Shown here one piece after another: positions 1-8,746 of a DNA stretch of 64,000 nt. The translations under genes and the position numbers were made by a program. The notes below the pieces were generated by a model, which saw only the letters and a list, made by a program, of their open reading frames with translations, searched no databases and was not told the DNA's origin. This stretch comes from JBJXGV01 sp046160485 (GTDB taxonomy: Bacteria > Orphanbacterota > Orphanbacteria > JBJXGV01), in the NCBI GenBank assembly GCA_046160485.1, contig JBJXGV010000012.1, forward strand, positions 248,001-312,000. The letters run 5' to 3'. Position 1 is the stretch's first letter, and each line of letters starts with the position of its first letter.

Positions 1-1
1 G

Positions 2-1060
2 TACCTCGGCCCGCAGGACGACGACATTCGCGGCGGCATGAAGAACTACGGCGACCTCTACGAGAACAACGACACGCCCGCCACGGCCACGCCGTTCGAC
101 ACGCTCAACTTCACGGGCGGGCAGGACACCGTGCGATTCCTCTCCATCGATGCTCCGTCGGACGACGATTGGTACAGCTTCGATTGGTCCGAGGGCGACA
201 CGGTTTCGATCTGGGTCGACCCGGTCGGTTCGACCTACTCCGTCGGCCCCGACGGCGGCGCGACCGCCGTCGTCGTAACCGACTCGGTCTTCAATCTCGG
301 CTTCCAGATCTATGCGAGCGACGGAACGACGCTTCTGGCGACCGCGGCCACCGCGCCGTTTAAGCAGACCGAGATACTCCTCGACTTCGTGCTTCCGGCG
401 TCGCCGAATCCGTTCTACCTACTTCGTGTCTATAAGAGCACTGCCGGCGGCACGGGCATTCAGCGCTACGATTTCGCGGTCGAGCTCGATTCGACGGCGG
501 CGCCCGTCGACTTGAGCGGCGCGTGCTGCTTCGTCGACGGGACCTGCTCGAGCGTCGTCGCCGCGGATTGCGCGACGGCCGGCGGCACGTTCCAGGGCGT
601 CGGCGTTACGTGCGGCGCCGCGAACTGCCCGATCCTCGTCGGCGCGTGCTGCTTCGGTGACGGCTCGTGCTCGAGCCTCGTCGCCGCGGATTGCGCGACC
701 GCGGGCGGCAACTTCCAAGGCCTCGCGGTCACGTGCGAGGCGGCCGCGTGCCCGATCGTCACGAACGTGCCGATCGGCGCGATCACGGACCTCGCGCTCA
801 CGCTGGCGCCCGTGCCGGTGCGCAAGACGACGACCGCGTCGTTCCGCGTTCCTTCCGCGGGCCCGGTGACGCTCGAGGTGTTCGACATCGCGGGACGCCT
901 CGTCACACGGCTCGAGGAACGCGCCAACGCTGCTGGCCCGTACGCGATCTCGTGGGATGGCCGCGACGCAGGCGGCGTCGAGACCGGAAGCGGCGTCTAC
1001 TTCCTGCGCGTTTCGGCCGGAGCGCTGACGGCGACCGAGCGCACCGTGGTCTTGCGGTAA
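2..1060 (+). CDS. 3' part of a secreted protein with two Cys-rich repeats and a FlgD-like C-terminal module
   Basis: The reading frame is open to the window edge, so the gene probably starts upstream and the Met codon at 38 is internal. The first residues (LGPQDDDIRGG) resemble the end of a matrixin-like metalloprotease domain, but that is a guess from a short stretch. A beta-sandwich-like segment follows. Then come two near-identical 41-residue Cys repeats beginning GACC (units starting at 518 and 641; four Cys in each plus the terminal NCP/ACP). The last ~90 residues are a FlgD/T9SS-like sorting module with the pattern VFDIAGRLV, SGVYFLRV and a final TVVLR. The protein is almost certainly exported; its enzymatic function cannot be read from what is visible. 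Confidence 0.75.
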   Translation, partial: YLGPQDDDIRGGMKNYGDLYENNDTPATATPFDTLNFTGGQDTVRFLSIDAPSDDDWYSFDWSEGDTVSIWVDPVGSTYSVGPDGGATAVVVTDSVFNLGFQIYASDGTTLLATAATAPFKQTEILLDFVLPASPNPFYLLRVYKSTAGGTGIQRYDFAVELDSTAAPVDLSGACCFVDGTCSSVVAADCATAGGTFQGVGVTCGAANCPILVGACCFGDGSCSSLVAADCATAGGNFQGLAVTCEAAACPIVTNVPIGAITDLALTLAPVPVRKTTTASFRVPSAGPVTLEVFDIAGRLVTRLEERANAAGPYAISWDGRDAGGVETGSGVYFLRVSAGALTATERTVVLR

Positions 1061-1118
1061 CGCTCCCGTCGCAGATTCGCCGCGCGATCGCGCGGAACAG
1101 TTAAAAACGACTCACAAA

Positions 1119-1151
1119 GGGGAGGGGCTTCGGCCTCTCCCCTGTTCTTTT
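1119..1151 (+). terminator. Rho-independent terminator after the first gene
   Basis: A 10-bp stem (1119-1128 with 1133-1142, one G-U pair) closes a TTCG tetraloop and is followed by a T-rich run (tgttctttt). It lies 58 bases after the stop codon of the upstream gene. The remaining bases to 1345 show no further gene; they hold the leader of the next gene, with a GGGAG ribosome binding site at about 1329-1333. Confidence 0.85.
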
Positions 1152-1345
1152 CCCGGCGCGAGATTCCGCCGTAGTGTGCCGCAAACTCGCTGTGATATAG
1201 TGAGCACTGCGTCCCGCATCACCGAAGCACGCCCACGAACCCAACGTCCCGCAGACTACGAATTTTCGTCACGCAACGCGCCGCCGCACGGTATTCCGCG
1301 GACGGCGAGCGGTAGGCCGCATCATCGAAGGGAGTTTCCATCGAG

Positions 1346-4300
1346 ATGAAAACTCGTCACCGGATTACGACACGCGCCTCTTTTGCCGCGGGGATCTTGG
1401 CTCTCGTCGTCGCAAGCGCGGCGCAGGCCATCACGCCCTCCGCCATTCACGATCTCGAGATCGCCGGGCCGAGCGCGTGGGAGCCCGCGATGTCCGCGGA
1501 GCTGACGAGCGGCCGCGGCGAGAACGCGGCGCTCGACGCGTTCGGTGCGCGCTACGGCGGGACGTGGCGCATGATCCGCAACGAGGCTACGGGGACCGCA
1601 AGCATCGTCTACGGCAGCGGCATCGTGCTTGCCGCCGACGGCGACGTAGCCGACGCCGCGGAGGCCGAGGCTCTCTCTCGCGCCTTCATAGACGAGAACC
1701 TCGAACTCTTCGGCGTCACGAGCGCGGACCTCGAGTTGGGCGACGCCGTCTTCGGAATGAACAAGTGGGGCGTCAACTTCCATCAGGTCTACTCGGGTGT
1801 GCGGATCTACCGCTCGACGGTGACGCTCATCATGACGAAGAACGGGCGGCTCTCGGCGTTCCGAAGCAACGCGTACCCGGACGCCGCGGTCATCATGACC
1901 CCGTCGGTGTCGCGCGATGCCGCCGCCGCGATCGCGAAGAACGGGCTCGGCTTCGTCGCCGTGCGCGACACAGAAGAAGGTTCGTCGCTCATCATCCTGC
2001 CGGAGGCGAGCCCCAGCGGCGTGGCGCTACGGCTCGCGCACAAGATCGACCTGAAGACGCAGCAGCCGTTCGGGCTCTGGTCGACGTACGTCGACGCGCG
2101 CGACGGCCGCGTTCTTTGGCGCGACAACAACTACGAGAGTTTCGACATCACCGGCACGGTGCGCGGCGTCACGCCCGAGTTCAACGTGTGCGACGGCTTG
2201 CAGACGCTCGACAATCGCAACCAGCGCGTGAAAGTCGTCGGCGTCGCCACATCGGACGCGACCGACTCGCTCAGCGGCGCGTTCGTCCTCTCGGTTCCCG
2301 ACTCGATCCCGACGCTCGTCGATTTCCGCCTCGTCGGGCGTGCTCCAACCAACTGGATTCGCGTCACGAACGTCGACGGCCCCGAGGCCGCCGACACGGT
2401 GCTCGCAACGCCGGGCGTCGACGTCGCGTTCACGTGGGACGATTCGAACTCGCGGCTCGACGAACGCTCCGCGTGGGTGCATGCCAACCGCGCGCACGAC
2501 TTCATCAAGAACGTCGATCTCACCTTCACCGGGATGGATTTTCAGGCGTTTATGGACGTCAACACACCGCCCGGGCAAGATGGCTGCCCCGGCAACGCAT
2601 TCTGGCTCGGCGGCGGCGCGGTCTTCTGCGCGGCGGGGGGCGGATCGAACAACACGGGCGAAATCGCCGACGTCGTCTACCACGAGTACGGCCATGGCGT
2701 GAACAGCACCGTCTACAATGGCTTCGGATTCAACGGCGCGCTGAGCGAAGGCCAGGCCGACGTGATCGCGAACTTCATCAACGAAGACCCGATCATCGGC
2801 GACGGCTTCTTCTCGTGCGGCGTCGGCATCCGGAACTCGAGCAACGCGTTCACGCTCGCCGACACGCTCACGATGACGGAGATTCACGAGCGCGGCCAGA
2901 TCATCGCGGGATTCTGGTGGGATCTGCGCGGCCGCTTGATCGAGTCGCACAACACGATCGTTTCGAAGAGCCCCGACAACGCCGGCAAGCTGCTGACGCA
3001 CGAGCTGTGGCACTGGACGCGTCGCCTCGGCAAGCCGTTCAACGAAATCGAAGTGCTGCAAGACCTCTTCATCGTCGACGACGACGACGGCAACCTCGAT
3101 AACGGAACGCCGAACTTCGCGGATATCTGCGCCGTTGCGACGGCGAAGGGCTTCACGTGCCCGACGATTACGGCAGGCGTGGCGATCACTCATGGCGGTC
3201 TCATGTCGACGACGGACGAGAGCAACGCGCGCACGGTCAACGCAACGGTCGCGTCGCTCTCCGGCGGAATCGATCCGAGCACGGTCGAGCTCGCGTACCG
3301 CGTGAACGGCGGCGCGTTCACGACCGTGGGGATGACGGACAACGGCGGCGGCGCGTTCAGCGCGTCGATTCCCGCGCAAGCGCAGCCCGCGGTCGTCGAG
3401 TACTACATCGCGGCAAGCGACAGCACGGGCCAAGCGAGTTTCTCTCCGACCGCCGCGCAGGACGCGACACCGGACACGTCCGGCACGGCAACGCCTGCGT
3501 CGTTTAATCGTTACCACACGTACGACGTCTGCAAAATCTACGATCCGTGCGAGACGGGCGCAGGATGGACACCGCACGCTGCGGGGAGCACGGCCGTTGG
3601 CGGCGTCTGGGCGCTCGGCGCACCAACCGCGACGCTGGCGCAGCCCGGCTACGACATGACTCCCGACACGGGAGTCAACTGCTTCGCGACCGGCGTCACT
3701 TCCGGAAACGTGAACAAGGGATTCACGACGCTCCTCTCTCCGGTTTGGAATCTCGCGGGCGAAGACAGCGTCGTTGCGAAATATCGCCGTTGGTGGGTGA
3801 CGGAACTCGACTCCGATCTCTCGCGCTTCCGCGAAGACTACCTGCGCGTCGACGTCTCCAACGACAGCGGCCAGACGTGGGTGACGATCGAAGACACAAA
3901 GGACGGTCTCGAGTCTTGGCAGGAGCGCTCGGTCAATCTCACCGAGGTGTTCGGCGCGCTCGGCAATGTCCGCTTCAGCTTCACCGCGTACGACACGGGA
4001 GCGGCCGGCACGAACGAAGCGCTAGTCGATGAGATTCGCATCAGCGCGAAGTCGACGGCGACCGCGGTGCCAGGCGGAATTGGGGTCGATATCGCTACGC
4101 CGGCTCGTTCCGCGCTCCATGCGAACGAGCCCAACCCGTTCAATCCGTCGACGCTGATTCGCTACGATCTCGCGCGCGAAGGCGCCGTCGCGATCACCGT
4201 CTACAACCCGAGCGGGCAGAAGGTGCGGACGCTCGTCTCGGGCCGCGAGCGCGCGGGGCGCCACACCGCGGCGTGGGATGGCCGCAACGACCGCGGCGAA

Positions 4301-4381
4301 CCGGTCTCGTCCGGGATGTACGTCTACCGAATGGAGACTCCGGAACTCTCGGCGTCGCGAAAGATGATGCTCGTGAAGTAA
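1346..4381 (+). CDS. Secreted M36/fungalysin-type metallopeptidase with FTP propeptide and FlgD-like C-terminus
   Basis: The N-terminus has a clear signal peptide (basic start, hydrophobic core, cleavage near AAQA, residue ~28). Residues ~55-260 look like an FTP/PepSY-type propeptide that would inhibit the enzyme until processing. The zinc site is HEYGH at residues 446-450 with the third ligand Glu468 in the segment ALSEGQAD, as in M36/thermolysin-like gluzincins. An Ig-like or jelly-roll region follows, then a C-terminal ~85-residue FlgD/T9SS-like module (NPFNPST, YNPSGQKVRTLV, SGMYVYRM, MLVK). It is expected to act as an extracellular protease. The gene stands alone between two terminators. 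The start is supported by GGGAG about 12 bases upstream. Confidence 0.88.
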   Translation: MKTRHRITTRASFAAGILALVVASAAQAITPSAIHDLEIAGPSAWEPAMSAELTSGRGENAALDAFGARYGGTWRMIRNEATGTASIVYGSGIVLAADGDVADAAEAEALSRAFIDENLELFGVTSADLELGDAVFGMNKWGVNFHQVYSGVRIYRSTVTLIMTKNGRLSAFRSNAYPDAAVIMTPSVSRDAAAAIAKNGLGFVAVRDTEEGSSLIILPEASPSGVALRLAHKIDLKTQQPFGLWSTYVDARDGRVLWRDNNYESFDITGTVRGVTPEFNVCDGLQTLDNRNQRVKVVGVATSDATDSLSGAFVLSVPDSIPTLVDFRLVGRAPTNWIRVTNVDGPEAADTVLATPGVDVAFTWDDSNSRLDERSAWVHANRAHDFIKNVDLTFTGMDFQAFMDVNTPPGQDGCPGNAFWLGGGAVFCAAGGGSNNTGEIADVVYHEYGHGVNSTVYNGFGFNGALSEGQADVIANFINEDPIIGDGFFSCGVGIRNSSNAFTLADTLTMTEIHERGQIIAGFWWDLRGRLIESHNTIVSKSPDNAGKLLTHELWHWTRRLGKPFNEIEVLQDLFIVDDDDGNLDNGTPNFADICAVATAKGFTCPTITAGVAITHGGLMSTTDESNARTVNATVASLSGGIDPSTVELAYRVNGGAFTTVGMTDNGGGAFSASIPAQAQPAVVEYYIAASDSTGQASFSPTAAQDATPDTSGTATPASFNRYHTYDVCKIYDPCETGAGWTPHAAGSTAVGGVWALGAPTATLAQPGYDMTPDTGVNCFATGVTSGNVNKGFTTLLSPVWNLAGEDSVVAKYRRWWVTELDSDLSRFREDYLRVDVSNDSGQTWVTIEDTKDGLESWQERSVNLTEVFGALGNVRFSFTAYDTGAAGTNEALVDEIRISAKSTATAVPGGIGVDIATPARSALHANEPNPFNPSTLIRYDLAREGAVAITVYNPSGQKVRTLVSGRERAGRHTAAWDGRNDRGEPVSSGMYVYRMETPELSASRKMMLVK

Positions 4382-4414
4382 CGCGCGACGTCGCGCGGCG
4401 AATAGCAAATAGCA

Positions 4415-4444
4415 GAAGACCCGGGCCGACTCGCCCGGGTCTTC
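4415..4444. terminator. Bidirectional terminator between convergent genes
   Basis: A perfect 12-bp inverted repeat (4415-4426 with 4433-4444) has a 6-base loop. It sits between the stop codons of two convergent genes and is followed on the + strand by gcgttttgc. On the - strand the tail is less T-rich, so it should work best for the + strand gene. Confidence 0.75.
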
Positions 4445-4470
4445 GCGTTTTGCTGCATCGTTCGCCGCGG

Positions 4471-6996
4471 CTATCGAATGACGACCACGCGATGCGTCTG
4501 GCTCTCGCCGTTCACGTCAACGCGCAGCCAGTAGACGCCCGGCGCGACGGCCGCTGCACCGCGCGGCTCGATCGCGGCGCGGCTCTCGCCCGCCGGGACC
4601 GTGGCGAGATCCTGCTGGTGCAAGCGGCGTCCCCCGACATCGAAGAGCGTGACGACGACGCGCGACGGCGCAGGCAGCGCGAAGTCGATCGCGATCGACG
4701 CGGTCGCCGGCGACGCGACCCGAACCGCTTGCGGACGCGCGGCCGCGCTAGGCGAAGAAGACTCCGTTTTCCCCGGCGGCTCGACGCCGAGGAGCGCAAG
4801 CCGTGTCACAAACGCGTCGATGCTGCCGCCCGAGTACGTCGAATCGAACGCCATCTCCGTCACCGGGAAGTTGGGCGACGCCGTGTAGCCCGTCACGTGC
4901 GCGCGCTCGACCTCGCCGACCGCGAGCGCTAATACCAAATCCGGCTGGATGCCGCCGAGGTAGGTCGAATAGACAAGCGTGCTCGCCGTTTCGCTGAGCT
5001 GCGACACGAACGCGTCGGTGACCCCGCGGTTGTTCGTCTGTCCGATGTAACCCTCCGTGATCGGAAAATCGCCGGACGCCGTATAGCCCGCCACGACAAC
5101 TCGTCGCTGCGTGTCGAGCGCGACGGCGAACGCGCCATCGAGCTGCCGGCCGCCCAGGTACGTCGAGAAGAGGAGCGCATCGTTCGTGCGGCTGAACTTC
5201 GTGATGAACGCGTCGGAAAACCCGCTGAAGAACCGCGCGTACGCGCCCGCCGTCGTCGGAAAGTCCTCCGACTCCGTCTCGCCCGCGATGATCGCGTTGC
5301 CCTGCGCGTCGGCGATAACCGCGTTCGCGTAGTCGTTCGTCGCACCGCCGAGGTAGCTCGCGGAGAGGAACGCCCCGGTCGCGATATCGAAACTCGCGGC
5401 AAAGCCATCGAGCGCGCCGTTCCACGTCCTGTCGAACGCCGAGGCGGAAGTCGGAAAGCCGTTCGAGCTTGTGTTGCCGACGACGAGCGCGGCGCCCTGC
5501 CCGGAAGAAGCCACCGCATTCGCCAAGTCCTCGTCCGCGCCACCGAGAAACGTCGAGTAGACGAACGCGCTTCCGGCCGCATTGAGGCGCGATACGAACG
5601 CGTCGGATCCGCCGTTGTGGCTCGTATCGAATGCGCCGAACGTTGCCGGGAAGTTCGGCGAACCGGTCCAGCCGGCGACGACCGCGTTGTCGAGACCCGC
5701 CAGCGTCACGCCCGTCACGTTGTCGTCGCTGCTTCCGCCGAGAAGCGTCGAGTAGACGAGCGCTTCGCCTTGCGAGGTGAGCACGGCAACGAATCCATCG
5801 GACGCGCCGCCGTTGTAGGTTCGATCGATCGCGCCGGGCGTCGTCGGGAAACTCTCCGACGCCGTCGCGCCGGTGACGACGATTTTCTCGTCGACGGCAA
5901 GCACCGCGGCCGACGCGAAGTCCGCCTTGGACGCGCCGAGGAACGTCGAGAACGCGAGCATCCGCCCGAGCGCGCTCACCTTCGTAATGAACACGTCGTA
6001 GTTGCCGTTGAAGATTCGGTCATACACGCCGACCGTCGTGGGGAACTCCTGCGACAAGGTCGAGCCGACGACGAGCGCCTTCCCGTTCGCGTCGAGCGCG
6101 ATCGCCGATCCGACATCCGCTTGGCTGCCGCCGAGAAACGTGCTCCACGAGAGCGAGGGGTCGATGACGAGCGGCAGCCGGCGGTCGTAGGCGCCGACGG
6201 TGTAGCCCGCTCGCGCGGCGCCGAGCGCACGATACTCCCCCGCCACCTCGACCCGCCCCGCGCTCGATTCCTGGTAGATGCGCGGCGCCTCTTCGACGAA
6301 CGTCCCGATCGCCGTGTCGATGCGGAGCGTCCCATCGGCGGCGACGCGCACACCCTCCGCGCCCTCGTACTCCAACGCGAACAGACTCGCATCCGCCCCC
6401 GGCTCGACGATCACGTCGTACTTGAGGCGGTCGCCGCTCATGCGATAGACCAGATCGATCCCGGGGTAGATGTTGTCGTACCGCACGGAGGCATAGCCGC
6501 GAACGTTGGATTGCCAGCGCGACGGATCGGCGCCGAGGAAGTAGTTGTACCGCGTCGAGAGCGCGCCTTCACCTGCGACGAGCAGCGCCGGGTTGGCGCC
6601 GACGAAGCGGACGCGCAAGACGACGCCGCGTTCGCGCGCGCTCGCGGCGTCCGGCGCATCGAGCGATCCCGCGCCGCGTCGCGGCAGCGGCGGCGCCGGC
6701 GCGCGCGTCGCCAAGCGATCGACGAGAATCGCGTCGCGCGCGAGCCAAACCGCGCCGCCCGCGCCCTGCATCGCAAACTTGACCGACGCATCCCACTGTC
6801 CGCGGTTCTCGATGAATCCGCGCGACGGCCCGCGAAACCCGTCGAGCAGGCGCGTCGAATCGATCGCCGGCTCGGCGGCGTTGACGTTGGCGCTCGCTAA
6901 CGCAGCGCCAACCAACAACACGAGACGAGCCATCTCGGCGCCGACGCGGTGAAAGCCTCTCGCGACCAAACCGTTATGTGGCTTTGCGGGGTTCAT
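4471..6996 (-). CDS. Secreted SBBP-repeat (DUF7948-type) beta-propeller protein
   Basis: The ATG at 6996 is preferred over a longer frame reaching 7110, because AGGAGG lies about 8 bases before it and a signal peptide follows (MNPAKPHN... ending near NVNAAEP). Residues ~55-290 match the DUF7948-type N-terminal domain (FIENRGQWD, KYDVIVEPG, LPLVIDPSL). Seven SBBP repeats of ~58 residues follow, each with a GG-x-x-x-D turn, VAG/VVG-x-T, an FPTT-type motif and DAFV-x-x-L. Seven repeats would suit a seven-bladed propeller. The C-terminus is the FlgD-like module (VTLFDVGGRRLHQ, PGVYWLRV, VVVIR). It is a surface or secreted structural/binding protein with no catalytic motif seen. It lies downstream of the GT-C cassette, in the same direction, after a 126-base gap. 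Confidence 0.85.
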   Translation of the reverse strand: MNPAKPHNGLVARGFHRVGAEMARLVLLVGAALASANVNAAEPAIDSTRLLDGFRGPSRGFIENRGQWDASVKFAMQGAGGAVWLARDAILVDRLATRAPAPPLPRRGAGSLDAPDAASARERGVVLRVRFVGANPALLVAGEGALSTRYNYFLGADPSRWQSNVRGYASVRYDNIYPGIDLVYRMSGDRLKYDVIVEPGADASLFALEYEGAEGVRVAADGTLRIDTAIGTFVEEAPRIYQESSAGRVEVAGEYRALGAARAGYTVGAYDRRLPLVIDPSLSWSTFLGGSQADVGSAIALDANGKALVVGSTLSQEFPTTVGVYDRIFNGNYDVFITKVSALGRMLAFSTFLGASKADFASAAVLAVDEKIVVTGATASESFPTTPGAIDRTYNGGASDGFVAVLTSQGEALVYSTLLGGSSDDNVTGVTLAGLDNAVVAGWTGSPNFPATFGAFDTSHNGGSDAFVSRLNAAGSAFVYSTFLGGADEDLANAVASSGQGAALVVGNTSSNGFPTSASAFDRTWNGALDGFAASFDIATGAFLSASYLGGATNDYANAVIADAQGNAIIAGETESEDFPTTAGAYARFFSGFSDAFITKFSRTNDALLFSTYLGGRQLDGAFAVALDTQRRVVVAGYTASGDFPITEGYIGQTNNRGVTDAFVSQLSETASTLVYSTYLGGIQPDLVLALAVGEVERAHVTGYTASPNFPVTEMAFDSTYSGGSIDAFVTRLALLGVEPPGKTESSSPSAAARPQAVRVASPATASIAIDFALPAPSRVVVTLFDVGGRRLHQQDLATVPAGESRAAIEPRGAAAVAPGVYWLRVDVNGESQTHRVVVIR

Positions 6997-7122
6997 ACGC
7001 ACTCCTCCTGACGGGCGGTGCACTTCAACCGGCAGATGTCTCTCGCTGATCGCGACCAATTGGGGCGTCAACGGCAAAGCCATGATGCGCCCAACACCAG
7101 ACTGCGGCAACCGACTATTTGG

Positions 7123-8709
7123 CTAAGGCGCCTGCGGCGCGCGCGGAATGCGATAGGGCTTCTCGATCGCACCATAGGGCTCGACCTGCCAGTCGAAAGA
7201 GTCATCGCGCACTGCGATTCGGTAGGCTGGCCCGCCGCCTCGGAAGTCGACGAACGCGCGGTTCGCGTCAGTGCCTTCGTCCCGCGCAAACACGACCGCC
7301 GCCGTTTCCGAGTAGTCGCTCAGCGCCAACAGCCTGTTCTGCTGAAACAGGCCCTTCTTGTCTTGGGACGTCACGAAAATAGTGGCGCGCTCGATGCCGT
7401 CGGCGTGAAGCCGATCGAGGAGTTCTCGCGCCACCCGCCGAGTCCGCGTGACGTCGTGTGCGTAGATCCCCGACAGAAACGCTATGGTGCCTGTGAGAAA
7501 GAGCACCAGGGCGAGAGCCCACGGGAGTAGCGCGATCGATCGAGTGCGGAGAGGTGAGTTGCGCGCGACGATCCCGCTCACAGCGCGAGCGACGAGCACG
7601 AGCCCGCGAGCCGTCGGCACAACGAGCGCGGGAACGGTCGTGTAGAGATAGCGAGGCCCCCACGAACGCCCCGTTCCGTGGAAATACCAAAACGCGTAGA
7701 TCACGACCGTTCCGGCGAAGAGCACCGCGAAGGTGCTGTCCCACGCGCCTCGGTGATCCATCGTCGTCGCGGAAGCGCGGCGTTTCTGGATTCGCGCCGC
7801 GATTCGCCAACACACGTAGAGCGCCGCCGGCCAGTACGAAGTCAGCGGCCACCCGAAGAGAAACTCACCGAGTTGCTTCACGCGTTGCTGGGTCATGAGA
7901 AGCGCCCTGGCGGGAGAGTGCCCCTGTTTGCCGCCAAACTCTTCGCCGAACCCCGCGCGCACGCTAGGATCCGTGTAGTAGTACGCCGGCACGAGCGGGC
8001 TCCCCGTCTCGAGCGTATTGACGAGCGCGAAGACGCCGACCCCGCCGAGAACAAGTGCAGCGCACGCGATCACTTCAGCAGGACGTGCGCGGCAGGTCCG
8101 GCGCGTCGCGATCAATCGATCGAGCGCGACGAGTCCGATTCCCCCGGCAGTGAAGGGAGAAACGTTGAAGACGAATCCGATCGCCGCGCCGCAGACCGCC
8201 GCGCACACGACGCGGGGCGCGCCGGATTCACGACGCTCGAGCGCGAGCAACGCTACGAGCGTAAGCGCGAGTTGGATCGGATGACTCATAAACGTCGTCG
8301 ACTGAGTAATGAAGAAGGGCGACGACGCCATGAGCGCAGTCGCCAGCCATGCGATGGCGTCGCCGTCGAGCGCGCGCACGAAAAGAAACAACATGATGAG
8401 CGATGCCACCGCGAGAAGCACGTTTAGCGCCCACGGGATTCCGAGGGCGACCCACGGCGCCAGCGCGAGCGGATAGCCGATCGGGTACTGCGCGAACCGA
8501 CGGCCCTCGCGAATCGGGAGGAACGGGACGTTGACGAACTCGGGATGCTGCGGCGCCGGCCCCGTGAGGTGACCGGCCGCGAGTTGCCGCGCCTGCCAGA
8601 TGTAGACGGACTCGTCGACGACGATCGGCATGAGGCCGTTGGCGACGTGAGCCCAAATCGCGAGCGCTACGGCTGACGTAGCAGCGAAAAGCAGAATGCT
8701 ACGGGGCAT
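7123..8709 (-). CDS. GT39/ArnT-like membrane glycosyltransferase (paralogue 1)
   Basis: A polytopic membrane protein of ~528 residues with about ten or more hydrophobic segments. The first periplasmic loop carries the acidic VDE motif typical of GT-C enzymes that use polyprenyl-phosphate sugars as donors. It shares long stretches with the next gene upstream, for example HPEFVNV and SWGPRYLY, so the two are tandem duplicates. The frame extends further 5' (to 8889) but that would overlap the neighbour, so the ATG at 8709 (MPRSILLF) is chosen; it lies 37 bases after the neighbour's stop. The acceptor is unknown; glycan or lipid decoration at the periplasmic face is expected. It is the last gene of a three-gene cassette. 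Confidence 0.8.
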   Translation of the reverse strand: MPRSILLFAATSAVALAIWAHVANGLMPIVVDESVYIWQARQLAAGHLTGPAPQHPEFVNVPFLPIREGRRFAQYPIGYPLALAPWVALGIPWALNVLLAVASLIMLFLFVRALDGDAIAWLATALMASSPFFITQSTTFMSHPIQLALTLVALLALERRESGAPRVVCAAVCGAAIGFVFNVSPFTAGGIGLVALDRLIATRRTCRARPAEVIACAALVLGGVGVFALVNTLETGSPLVPAYYYTDPSVRAGFGEEFGGKQGHSPARALLMTQQRVKQLGEFLFGWPLTSYWPAALYVCWRIAARIQKRRASATTMDHRGAWDSTFAVLFAGTVVIYAFWYFHGTGRSWGPRYLYTTVPALVVPTARGLVLVARAVSGIVARNSPLRTRSIALLPWALALVLFLTGTIAFLSGIYAHDVTRTRRVARELLDRLHADGIERATIFVTSQDKKGLFQQNRLLALSDYSETAAVVFARDEGTDANRAFVDFRGGGPAYRIAVRDDSFDWQVEPYGAIEKPYRIPRAPQAP

Positions 8710-8746
8710 ACCGGAACCGCGACCGGCGACGCCCCGCGCGAGCACG

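Noticed and set aside
2027..3577. A 516-codon open frame on the - strand
   Set aside because: Shadow of the M36 metallopeptidase gene; low-complexity Arg/Val/Ala composition and no ribosome binding site or domain.
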